Shown: positions 1 to 5,557 of the stretch, one piece after another
Position numbering within the stretch: position 1 is the stretch's first letter
How the letters are laid out: each line of letters begins with the position of its first letter
NCBI RefSeq assembly: GCF_018371055.1
Contig: NZ_JAGYZD010000085.1
Location: 1-6,440, forward strand
From: Finegoldia magna
GTDB taxonomy: Bacteria > Bacillota > Clostridia > Tissierellales > Peptoniphilaceae
Length of the DNA: 6,440 nucleotides
Direction: 5' to 3'
The notes under the pieces: model-generated
Database searches by the model: none
What the model saw: only the letters and a program-made list of their open reading frames with translations
What the model was told of the DNA's origin: nothing
Program-made: the position numbers and the translations under genes

Positions 1-125
1 CGACTATGATACCGCGTAATATAAGGTTAGCAGAAGCTCCAAGCTATGGAATGAGTGCGTTATCTTACGACAAAAATTCCAAAGGATCTATTGCTTATAT
101 GAGACTAGCGGAGGAATTTTTATAA
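1..125 (+). CDS. parA: ParA/Soj chromosome-partitioning ATPase, C-terminal end only (5' truncated by window)
   Basis: The first 125 bases, read in the frame starting at base 3, give 40 residues and a TAA stop at 123-125. The peptide starts TMIPRNIRLAEAPSYGMSA and continues with a YDKNSKGSIAY-type segment ending in RLAEEFL. The IPRN-R-EAPS-G pattern followed by YD-SKG-AY-LA is the typical C-terminus of chromosomal ParA/Soj. This is a Walker-type ATPase that moves or regulates ParB-bound origins; its ATP-binding motifs would lie upstream and cannot be seen. The stop overlaps the parB ATG by one base (TAATG), the usual parAB arrangement, so translation is probably coupled. Identity is strong despite the short length, because both the motif and the neighbour agree. 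Confidence 0.93.
   Translation, partial: TMIPRNIRLAEAPSYGMSALSYDKNSKGSIAYMRLAEEFL
110..114 (+). promoter_or_regulatory. Shine-Dalgarno of parB inside the parA end
   Basis: GGAGG lies ten bases before the ATG at 125, within the last codons of parA. It supports the 125 start, which gives the canonical ParB N-terminus (basic residues, then GLGRGLDALIP). Confidence 0.75.
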
Positions 126-934
126 TGGTTAGAAAAAAAGGATTAGGAAGAGGCTTAGACGCTTTAATACCACAAAATATTATTGAAACGACAAGTTCTG
201 ATTCGATTACTAGTGTCGAATTATCTAAAATAATTAGAAGAGAAGATCAACCAAGAACACATTTCGAAAAAGACAAAATACGAGAGTTGGCTAATTCTAT
301 CAAGGAATACGGTGTTATTTCGCCGATTATCGTCAGAAAAAAGGACGACAAGTACGAAATAATCGCCGGAGAAAGAAGGTTTTTGGCAAGCTTAGAGGCT
401 GGATTATCTGAAATTCCAGTGATTATTAAGGAAATGGAAGATAGTGAGGTCGCAGAAGTTTCCTTGATTGAAAACATTCAACGTGAGGATTTGAACGCTG
501 TTGAAGAAGCGATAGCATACAAAAACTTGATGGATAACTATTCTTTGACACAAAAAGAATTAGCAGATAAATTATCCAAATCAAGATCTTATATAGCGAA
601 TACTTTGAGGCTGTTGAACTTGGATGATTTGTCACTGGAACACTTGAAAAAAGGAGACATCACATCGTCACAAGCGAGAAGTTTACTTGCTATTGAGGAT
701 ATAAAAAAGAGAAAATCTCTGTTGGATAAGCTTTTAAACAAAAAGACAAATGTCAGAGAGATTGAGAAAGTATCCAAAGAAAATGACCCATTTTTAATGG
801 ATATACAAAACAGATTCTTGGAGAAATTCTCTACAAAGGTTAGGATTAAGCCGAAAAGAAAAGGCGGAAGTATAGAGATAGAATATCTATCAAATGAAGA
901 TTTAGAAAGGATTATGGAGATATTAGAGCTATGA
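125..934 (+). CDS. parB: ParB/Spo0J chromosome-partitioning protein (CTP-dependent parS clamp)
   Basis: This 269-residue protein is close to the normal chromosomal ParB length. In this family ParB binds parS near the origin, uses CTP to close into a sliding clamp, stimulates ParA and loads SMC. Regions seen in order: a basic N-terminus with GLGRGLDALIP (residues 6-16), the ParA-contacting part; the ParB/Srx CTP-binding domain with QPRTHFEKDKIRELANSI (42-59), GERR (82-85) and ENIQREDL (116-123); a helix-turn-helix at about 141-162 (LTQKELADKLSKSRSYIANT), expected to read parS; and a C-terminal dimerisation segment (about 222-269) with the typical KG-IEIEY-S-EDLERI pattern. No key CTP motif is missing. 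The ATG at 125 overlaps the parA stop, and the 3' end overlaps the next gene by four bases. HTH proteins of the Noc type share this fold, but the parA neighbour and N-terminus favour ParB. No parS site is visible in the window. Confidence 0.97.
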   Translation: MVRKKGLGRGLDALIPQNIIETTSSDSITSVELSKIIRREDQPRTHFEKDKIRELANSIKEYGVISPIIVRKKDDKYEIIAGERRFLASLEAGLSEIPVIIKEMEDSEVAEVSLIENIQREDLNAVEEAIAYKNLMDNYSLTQKELADKLSKSRSYIANTLRLLNLDDLSLEHLKKGDITSSQARSLLAIEDIKKRKSLLDKLLNKKTNVREIEKVSKENDPFLMDIQNRFLEKFSTKVRIKPKRKGGSIEIEYLSNEDLERIMEILEL

Positions 935-1566
935 TGTTTATGGATCAAACTTTAGAAGAATTTATTAAAAATGTAAATTCAAAGGAACTTCCTGGTGGGG
1001 GTTCTATCAGTGCGTTGACTGCGCTTTTGGGAGTAGGTATTGGAAACATGAGTTTTTATCTAACTGAAGACAAAAAAGTCTTCAAAGCCTTAGATGAGAA
1101 AACTCAACAAGAAATAAGAAGTCATGTTGACAGACTTACTGAAATTATTGAAGAATTAAAGGAAAAAATGGTTGAAGACACTAAAAGCTTCGACTCAGTT
1201 CTTCAAGCATACAAGCTTCCTAAGGAAACTGACGAAGAAAAAGCTTACAGAAAGAAAATGATAGCAGATGGTTATGTTATTGCTACTGAATCTCCAATGT
1301 CTTCTGCGAGAATTATGATGGAAGCTATGGAGCTTATCAAACAAATCGCAAAATATATCGATAAATATGCAATAACAGACCTTTTAGCAAGTGCATATTT
1401 ATTACAATCTAGTATGAAATCAGTTATGCTTAATGCCAAAATCAACATGAAACAACTTGGTGATGCATCAGCTGTTTCAGAGGAAATCACAGCATTAGAA
1501 GACAAATCAGAAGTTTTATTGAGAGAAATCGAAGAAATATCATTCAAGAAAATAGGAGAAGTATAA
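931..1566 (+). CDS. Cyclodeaminase/cyclohydrolase family protein (FTCD C-terminal domain, FchA-like)
   Basis: A 211-residue, mostly helical soluble protein. The hallmark is ELPGGGSISA at residues 19-28, matching the PGGGS motif of the formimidoyltransferase-cyclodeaminase C-terminal family (PF04961). The conserved EDTKSFD segment (82-88) and the late SAYLLQSSMKSVMLNAKIN stretch (154-172) also fit. Members either release ammonia from 5-formimino-THF (histidine or purine breakdown) or act as 5,10-methenyl-THF cyclohydrolase (FchA of purine-fermenting clostridia). The protein is a single domain with no fused transferase, so the sequence does not decide between these activities. The start at 931 overlaps the parB stop (ATGA), with GGAGA at 916-920 ten bases upstream; ATGs at 934 and 940 remain possible. 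Its stop overlaps the next ATG by one base, so it is probably translated with its neighbours. Family assignment is strong; exact reaction is uncertain. Confidence 0.9.
   Translation: MMFMDQTLEEFIKNVNSKELPGGGSISALTALLGVGIGNMSFYLTEDKKVFKALDEKTQQEIRSHVDRLTEIIEELKEKMVEDTKSFDSVLQAYKLPKETDEEKAYRKKMIADGYVIATESPMSSARIMMEAMELIKQIAKYIDKYAITDLLASAYLLQSSMKSVMLNAKINMKQLGDASAVSEEITALEDKSEVLLREIEEISFKKIGEV
1554..1558 (+). promoter_or_regulatory. Shine-Dalgarno of the cysteine desulfurase gene
   Basis: AGGAG lies seven bases before the ATG at 1566, inside the end of the cyclodeaminase gene. It fixes the start at the TAATG overlap. Confidence 0.75.
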
Positions 1567-2723
1567 TGGCTTATTTCGATAATGCTGCAACGAGTTTTCC
1601 AAAACCAGAGATAGTTTACGAAAAACTCAACGAAGCTACGAGAGAGTTTGCCGCAAATCCTGGTAGAAGTGGGCATAAGTTGTCTTTGAAAATGGATAGG
1701 GCGATTTTCAATTCTAGAATGAACATCGCTGAATTTATCGGCGGCACAAATCCACTTAATTTGATTTTCACGTTGAATTGTACTGACAGCTTGAACATCG
1801 CTATCAAAGGTCTTGTTAAAAAAGGAGACCACGTTATCACGACTTCTTTGGAACACAATTCAGTTCTTAGACCTCTTCACAAAATGCAAGAAGATGGATT
1901 TATCGATTTGACTGTTGTGTACGCAGATGAACGTGGGATTTTGGATGTTAAAAAGGTTGAAGAAGCCATCACCGACAAGACCAGAGTTTGTGTGACGACT
2001 GCCATGAGCAATTTGACAGGAACTATAGTCGATTTCTGTAAAATCGGAGAAATCATGCATTCCCACGGAATTTTGTATATCGTTGACGCTGCACAAGCTA
2101 TGGGTTATTTGGATTTTGATATGAAAAATATGCCGATTGATGTGTTGTGTTTTCCGGGACACAAATCTTTGTTTGGTCCGATGGGAACAGGCGGCTTATA
2201 TATAAAAGAAGGAATTGATGTCAAGAGTTTGAAACAAGGTGGAACTGGATCTCATTCACAAGATTTAGAGCAACCTGACGAATATCCCGACAGATTAGAA
2301 TCGGGAACTATCAACGGACCTGCGATTTACGCGTTGTCTGCAGGGGTTGATTTTATCAAAAAAGAAGGACTTGAAAACATCAGAAACCACGAAAACAAAC
2401 TCAAAAACAGATTTATTGATAGTTTGAAGGACGAAAAGGGTATAATACTTTACGGAAGTTTGGATGAAAACCAAGGTCCTGTCGTGCCTGTAAATGTCGT
2501 AGGAATAGGCTCCAGCCAATTAGCACACATCTTAGATGACAAATACGATATTGCGACAAGAGCAGGAATTCACTGTGCGCCACTTGCTCACAAGACAATT
2601 CACACACAAGATATTGGTGCGGTAAGATTTTCGTTTGGACATTTCAACACAGAAGAAGAAGTTGACAAAGCTATCGAAGCTTTGAAGGAAATCAACAGAG
2701 GAGACAAAGATGGGGCAATTTAA
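1566..2723 (+). CDS. Cysteine desulfurase family protein (PLP-dependent, class V aminotransferase fold, EF2568-like)
   Basis: A 385-residue cytosolic PLP enzyme expected to convert L-cysteine to alanine and pass the sulfur, as an enzyme persulfide, to an acceptor. The N-terminus MAYFDNAATSFPKP is the family signature. Visible catalytic residues: His97 in SLEHNSV stacks on PLP; Asp174 and Gln177 in DAAQ contact the ring; Lys200 in FPGHKSLFGPMGTGG forms the Schiff base; Cys337 in TRAGIHCAPLAHK is the sulfur-carrying cysteine. ESGTINGP at about 245-252 is the phosphate-side loop. The RAGIHCAPLAHK context and the length place it in the clade typified by Enterococcus EF2568 (from memory, TIGR01977) rather than IscS or SufS. 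No scaffold gene (iscU/sufU) is adjacent, so its acceptor is unknown. A selenocysteine lyase role is an alternative, since that clade is found in selenium clusters. It overlaps the preceding gene by one base and the next by 14. Confidence 0.92.
   Translation: MAYFDNAATSFPKPEIVYEKLNEATREFAANPGRSGHKLSLKMDRAIFNSRMNIAEFIGGTNPLNLIFTLNCTDSLNIAIKGLVKKGDHVITTSLEHNSVLRPLHKMQEDGFIDLTVVYADERGILDVKKVEEAITDKTRVCVTTAMSNLTGTIVDFCKIGEIMHSHGILYIVDAAQAMGYLDFDMKNMPIDVLCFPGHKSLFGPMGTGGLYIKEGIDVKSLKQGGTGSHSQDLEQPDEYPDRLESGTINGPAIYALSAGVDFIKKEGLENIRNHENKLKNRFIDSLKDEKGIILYGSLDENQGPVVPVNVVGIGSSQLAHILDDKYDIATRAGIHCAPLAHKTIHTQDIGAVRFSFGHFNTEEEVDKAIEALKEINRGDKDGAI
2699..2703 (+). promoter_or_regulatory. Shine-Dalgarno deciding the DUF4446 start
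   Basis: AGGAG sits six bases before the ATG at 2710, within the desulfurase gene. The spacing is ideal and supports a true 14-base overlap of the two reading frames. Confidence 0.75.
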
Positions 2724-3198
2724 TGCGTTGAACACAATATTGATAGTTCTTTTGGTGTTTGTGGCATTAGTTTCCTTAATCAATTTCCGTAAAATCAACA
2801 TCGTCAACAAAAAAGTAAACCGTGTCAAAAGAAGATACGATGCGCTTTTTAGGGCACAAGATGGAGATATCGAAGATATTTTGAATCAAAATTCACTGGA
2901 TATCATTGCGAATAAAAACAAGCTAGAAGAATTGGAAAAAACATTAGAATCCGTAGAGAATTTGCAAGCTATATCACTACAAAAAGTAGGGCTTGTGAAT
3001 TACGATGCGTTTGAATATTTGACAAACAAACTGTCGTATTCACTATGTTTGTTGGATGCAAACGACAACGGGCTCATCATAACTTCGATTTTCGGAAGAG
3101 AACAATCTACAAGCTATATCAAAATCATAACAAACGCTAAATGTAGCGAGAAACTAAGCGACGAGGAAAATGAAGCTTTGAAGAAAGCTTTAAAATAA
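2710..3198 (+). CDS. DUF4446 family protein, single-span membrane anchored
   Basis: A 162-residue protein. Residues about 8-25 (NTILIVLLVFVALVSLIN) form one transmembrane helix at the N-terminus, followed by a basic stretch (RKINIVNKKVNRVKRR), which suggests the rest is cytosolic. Residues about 62-90 are predicted helix or coiled coil (NKNKLEELEKTLESVENL). The conserved part is QKVGLVNYDAFEYL (91-104), then LSYSLCLLDANDNGLIITSIFGRE and YIKIITNAKCSEKLSDEE, matching DUF4446 (PF14584). No enzymatic motif is visible and the function is unknown to me. As I recall, in many Clostridia this family is encoded very near parAB, and here it is in the same overlapping gene run three genes after parB. A role linked to segregation or the envelope is only an inference from that context. 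Confidence 0.85.
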   Translation: MGQFNALNTILIVLLVFVALVSLINFRKINIVNKKVNRVKRRYDALFRAQDGDIEDILNQNSLDIIANKNKLEELEKTLESVENLQAISLQKVGLVNYDAFEYLTNKLSYSLCLLDANDNGLIITSIFGREQSTSYIKIITNAKCSEKLSDEENEALKKALK

Positions 3199-3210
3199 AA
3201 CATGTAATAA

Positions 3211-3217
3211 AGGAGAA
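3211..3217 (+). promoter_or_regulatory. Strong Shine-Dalgarno of pta
   Basis: AGGAGAA lies just upstream of the ATG at 3222 in a 23-base spacer. This is the first gene in the run whose ribosome site is not inside the previous gene, suggesting efficient independent initiation. Confidence 0.8.
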
Positions 3218-3221
3218 GAAA

Positions 3222-4193
3222 ATGGATATATTTGAATCATTAAAATCAAAAATTTCAGGAAAAAACTTGAGAATCGTATTTCCTGAAGGAGAAGAACTAA
3301 GAATTTTGAAAGCAGTAGCTAGATTAAATGAAGAAAAAATCATAACTCCTGTTATTTTAGGTGATGAATCTAAAATCAAAGAATTAGCAAACCAAGAAAA
3401 CTTGAACATCGAAGGTGTTCAAATCATCAACCCACTTACAGCAGATGATTTCGATGAAAAGGTAGAAAAATTTGTTGAAAGACGTAAAGGCAAAAACACT
3501 GAAGAACAAGCTAGAACAATGTTAAAAGATGTTAATTACTACGGAACAATGATGCTTTATTGCGACGAAGTAGACGGTCTTGTATCAGGAGCAGTTCACT
3601 CAACTGGAGACACTGTAAAACCAGCACTTCAAATCATCAAGACAAAAGAAGGCACTAAGCTTGTATCAGGAGCTATGGTAATGATAGGACCAAATGGCGA
3701 AAGATACGTATTCTCTGACATTGCCATCAACATAGAATTATCAGAAGAACAATTGGCAGAAGTTGGGGTTGTAAGTGCTGAAACTGCAAAACTTTACGAC
3801 ATCGATCCAAAAGTTGCATTCCTTTCATTCTCCACAAAAGGATCTGCAAAACACCCATTTGCAGAAAAAGTTGCCAACGCTACTAAACTTGCAAAAGAAA
3901 TGGCTCCAGAATTACCAATCGACGGAGAATTACAATTTGACGCAAGTATCGTGGAATCTGTAGGAAAACAAAAAGCTCCAGGTTCAAACGTAGCGGGACA
4001 CGCAAATGTGTTCGTATTCCCAGATTTACAAGCTGGTAACATCGGATACAAAATCGCTCAAAGATTAGGCAAATTCGAAGCAATAGGACCAATCCTTCAA
4101 GGAATGGCAAAACCTGTTAACGACTTATCTCGTGGATGTAACGAAGAAGACGTATACAAACTAGCTCTAATCACAGCAGCTCAAGCATTATAA
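3222..4193 (+). CDS. pta: Phosphate acetyltransferase (phosphotransacetylase)
   Basis: A 323-residue cytosolic enzyme that interconverts acetyl-CoA plus phosphate with acetyl phosphate plus CoA. With acetate kinase it yields ATP in fermentation. The length matches the short, single-domain Pta type, without the N-terminal regulatory region of E. coli Pta. Motifs: RIVFPEGEELRIL (17-29), LVSGAVHSTGDTVKPALQ (120-137), LSFSTKGSAKHP (201-212), DGELQFDASIV (234-244), APGSNVAGHANVFVFPDLQAGNIGYKIAQRL (about 252-282) and GPILQGMAKPVNDLSRGC (289-306). Ser303, Arg304 and Asp310 line up with the catalytic Ser309, Arg310 and Asp316 of the Methanosarcina enzyme as I remember it. Phosphate butyryltransferase is related, but the motif set and continuous match favour Pta. 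No ackA is beside it. The strong ribosome site suggests high expression. It shares its plus-strand run with parAB, with no terminator seen between them. Confidence 0.96.
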   Translation: MDIFESLKSKISGKNLRIVFPEGEELRILKAVARLNEEKIITPVILGDESKIKELANQENLNIEGVQIINPLTADDFDEKVEKFVERRKGKNTEEQARTMLKDVNYYGTMMLYCDEVDGLVSGAVHSTGDTVKPALQIIKTKEGTKLVSGAMVMIGPNGERYVFSDIAINIELSEEQLAEVGVVSAETAKLYDIDPKVAFLSFSTKGSAKHPFAEKVANATKLAKEMAPELPIDGELQFDASIVESVGKQKAPGSNVAGHANVFVFPDLQAGNIGYKIAQRLGKFEAIGPILQGMAKPVNDLSRGCNEEDVYKLALITAAQAL

Positions 4194-4194
4194 C

Positions 4195-4551
4195 GTGAAA
4201 AACAACAGACTATTCACACTAATAACATATGTCGTATTCTTGTTGTTTTCGGGATTTCTAGTAGAAATAGCAATATCAGGAAAGAACTTAACAAGAATTA
4301 TGCTGATAGTTTTCGTAGCATCATTATTAGTAGTGACTAAAATGATTTTCGATAGAAGAGATGAGGACATATCATCTCTTAAAGAATTGAGATTGTATTT
4401 GATTGCAAGTGCGGCAGTATCCATAATGGCGATTGTAAAATATCTGAAAGAATTTTCATTTACAAGGATATATATGCCATTTGCGTTTGCAATAATCATA
4501 CATCTAGTTTATACAATAATATACAAAAATAAATCAAAAAGACAAAGATAG
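4195..4551 (+). CDS. Small hypothetical integral membrane protein, four predicted helices
   Basis: 118 residues, family not recognised. Hydrophobic segments at about 6-27, 34-52, 66-84 and 89-110 suggest four transmembrane helices. A charged loop (DRRDEDISSLKE) lies between the second and third, and the tail is strongly basic (KNKSKRQR), which by the positive-inside rule points to a cytosolic C-terminus. The start is GTG at 4195, one base after the pta stop, with no recognisable Shine-Dalgarno upstream. It is therefore probably translated by ribosomes finishing pta. No better in-frame ATG exists before the one at residue 35, which would remove the first helix. The stop codon lies inside the hairpin at 4538-4573. 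A hydrophobic frame with this layout is unlikely to be chance, but no function can be given. Confidence 0.7.
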   Translation: MKNNRLFTLITYVVFLLFSGFLVEIAISGKNLTRIMLIVFVASLLVVTKMIFDRRDEDISSLKELRLYLIASAAVSIMAIVKYLKEFSFTRIYMPFAFAIIIHLVYTIIYKNKSKRQR

Positions 4552-4573
4552 GTGAAAGCCTATCTTTGTCTTT
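4538..4573 (+). terminator. Perfect 15-bp hairpin, probable weak intrinsic terminator or attenuator
   Basis: AAAGACAAAGATAGG (4538-4552) pairs perfectly with CCTATCTTTGTCTTT (4559-4573) around a six-base loop TGAAAG. The upper stem GATAGG/CCTATC followed by the U-rich TTTGTCTTT resembles an intrinsic terminator, and an A-run precedes it. It is not classical, because the U-rich stretch is also part of the stem and is followed directly by AAGGAG rather than more T. The left arm contains the stop codon (4549-4551) of the upstream gene. It could end the parA-to-4551 transcript, act as partial attenuator, or protect an RNA end. Confidence 0.6.
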
Positions 4574-4579
4574 AAGGAG
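4574..4579 (+). promoter_or_regulatory. Shine-Dalgarno abutting the hairpin
   Basis: AAGGAG begins at the base directly after the hairpin's right arm and lies five bases before the ATG at 4585. If the stem forms in the mRNA, the ribosome site sits at its foot, unpaired but sterically close. Confidence 0.75.
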
Positions 4580-4584
4580 ATAAA

Positions 4585-5493
4585 ATGGAGTTAATTAATT
4601 TCATATATATGTTCTTCTTTTATGCAGTTTTTGGGTATATTTGGGAAGTGATCTGGGTGAGCTTTAACCAAAAGAAACTCACAAACAGAGGGTTCTTGTA
4701 CGGGCCATTACTTCCAATATATGGGTTTGGAGCAGTGTTCATCACACTTTTTGTTGATCACGCAATAGAGAGATTTAACGATTCTTACATCGTAATATTT
4801 TTCTCGGGACTTATAATCGCAACGGTATTGGAGTTTATAACAGGATATTTAATTGAAAAATTATTCAAAGTAAGATATTGGGATTACACAGAAAGATTTA
4901 TGAACATAAAAGGGCTGATATGCCTCAGATCATCACTGTTTTTCGGAGTTATGTCCATATTCATGATGAATTATTCCAATAAATACATACTTGAACTTAC
5001 TGAAAAAATCAAAAACAGCAACTACAACTTCGTGATTTACATTCTTATAGCTATATTTTCAGTAGATGTTGTGATTTCAGTAAAACAAGCTTATGGATTT
5101 AGATATATAATTGAATATCAAGAAAAATTGGAAGCATACTTGAACGAAATCAGAAAAGATGTCAAGCTCAAAGCGTTGGAAGGATCACAAACACTAGAAG
5201 CTGATTTGTCGGAAATAAGGACTGCTCTTCGAGACAGAATAGAAAATGTTGAAATCAAGAAATCCTTCATAGAAAACAGCGCCAAAATATTAGAAGACAG
5301 AATTGAAAGAGAAACCAACCTAAAAGAAAAACTCAAAGAATTGTTGGATGAAAAAGTTGAAAGCGACGAAAAAGTCGAACTAATCCACGATAGAATCGAC
5401 AAAGTCTATGATAAAAGGCTTAAAAGATTACAAACTCACCAAAAAAACATACAAAGAGTTGCAAAGAGAAACGATATAACTTACAAAAAATAA
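4585..5493 (+). CDS. CmpB-type putative ABC transporter permease family membrane protein with coiled-coil tail
   Basis: A 302-residue protein in two halves. The N-terminal half carries about five hydrophobic helices (roughly 5-25, 42-60, 67-92, 113-130, 147-166). Its motifs are FFYAVFGYIWEVIW, NRGFLYGPLLPIYGFGA (34-50), EFITGYLIEKLFKVRYWDYTERFMNIKGLICLRSSLFFG (83-121). This NRGFL-GP-PIYGFGA plus WDY-NI-G-ICL pattern is the family annotated 'putative ABC-transporter type IV' (PF06541). No ATPase or binding-protein partner is nearby, so transport is unproven. Residues about 175-290 are highly charged, helical and coiled-coil-like, rich in E, K, R and L heptads, and probably cytosolic. The tail looks like a scaffold or oligomerisation element rather than a transport domain. 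It has a good ribosome site, follows the hairpin, and is ended by the terminator at 5498-5527. No clear promoter was found. Confidence 0.82.
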   Translation: MELINFIYMFFFYAVFGYIWEVIWVSFNQKKLTNRGFLYGPLLPIYGFGAVFITLFVDHAIERFNDSYIVIFFSGLIIATVLEFITGYLIEKLFKVRYWDYTERFMNIKGLICLRSSLFFGVMSIFMMNYSNKYILELTEKIKNSNYNFVIYILIAIFSVDVVISVKQAYGFRYIIEYQEKLEAYLNEIRKDVKLKALEGSQTLEADLSEIRTALRDRIENVEIKKSFIENSAKILEDRIERETNLKEKLKELLDEKVESDEKVELIHDRIDKVYDKRLKRLQTHQKNIQRVAKRNDITYKK

Positions 5494-5497
5494 AAAT

Positions 5498-5527
5498 AAG
5501 CAGATGTCTTATACGGCATCTGCTTTT
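5498..5527. terminator. Bidirectional intrinsic terminator between convergent genes
   Basis: AAGCAGATGTC (5498-5508) pairs with GGCATCTGCTT (5515-5525), with one G-U pair on the plus strand (position 5507 with 5516), around a six-base loop TTATAC. On the plus strand the stem runs into TTTT (5524-5527). On the minus strand it is followed by TATTTTTA and more T. It therefore can stop transcription of the CmpB-like gene (four bases after its stop) and of mnmH (30 bases after its stop). The rest of the 64-base gap shows nothing else. Confidence 0.85.
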
Positions 5528-5557
5528 GCTGTATTCAAAACACATATTTATACAGAA

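Noticed and set aside
1272..1856. 194-codon minus-strand open frame across the cyclodeaminase and desulfurase genes
   Set aside because: It is opposite two well-recognised genes, has a low-complexity Ser/Ile-rich translation and no family motif, so it is a shadow frame.
3173..3190. Small hairpin AAGCTTT-GAAG-AAAGCTT before the pta gene as a terminator
   Set aside because: The stem is seven mostly A-U pairs inside the DUF4446 coding end and is followed by an A-rich, not a U-rich, tract. It is too weak to call.
3178..3208. Promoter for pta (TTGAAG with TGTAAT)
   Set aside because: The spacing is 19 bases, the -10 match is poor, and the predicted start would fall within the pta ribosome site.
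4187..4202. Possible parS site (ACGTGAAA half) at the pta stop
   Set aside because: Only about 11 of 16 positions match the consensus and the left half of the palindrome is absent. A partial match at 1764-1779 is worse and is inside coding sequence.
4487..4517. Promoter for the CmpB-like gene (TTGCAA with TACAAT)
   Set aside because: The -35 match is weak, the spacer is 19 bases, and such matches are expected by chance in AT-rich sequence.
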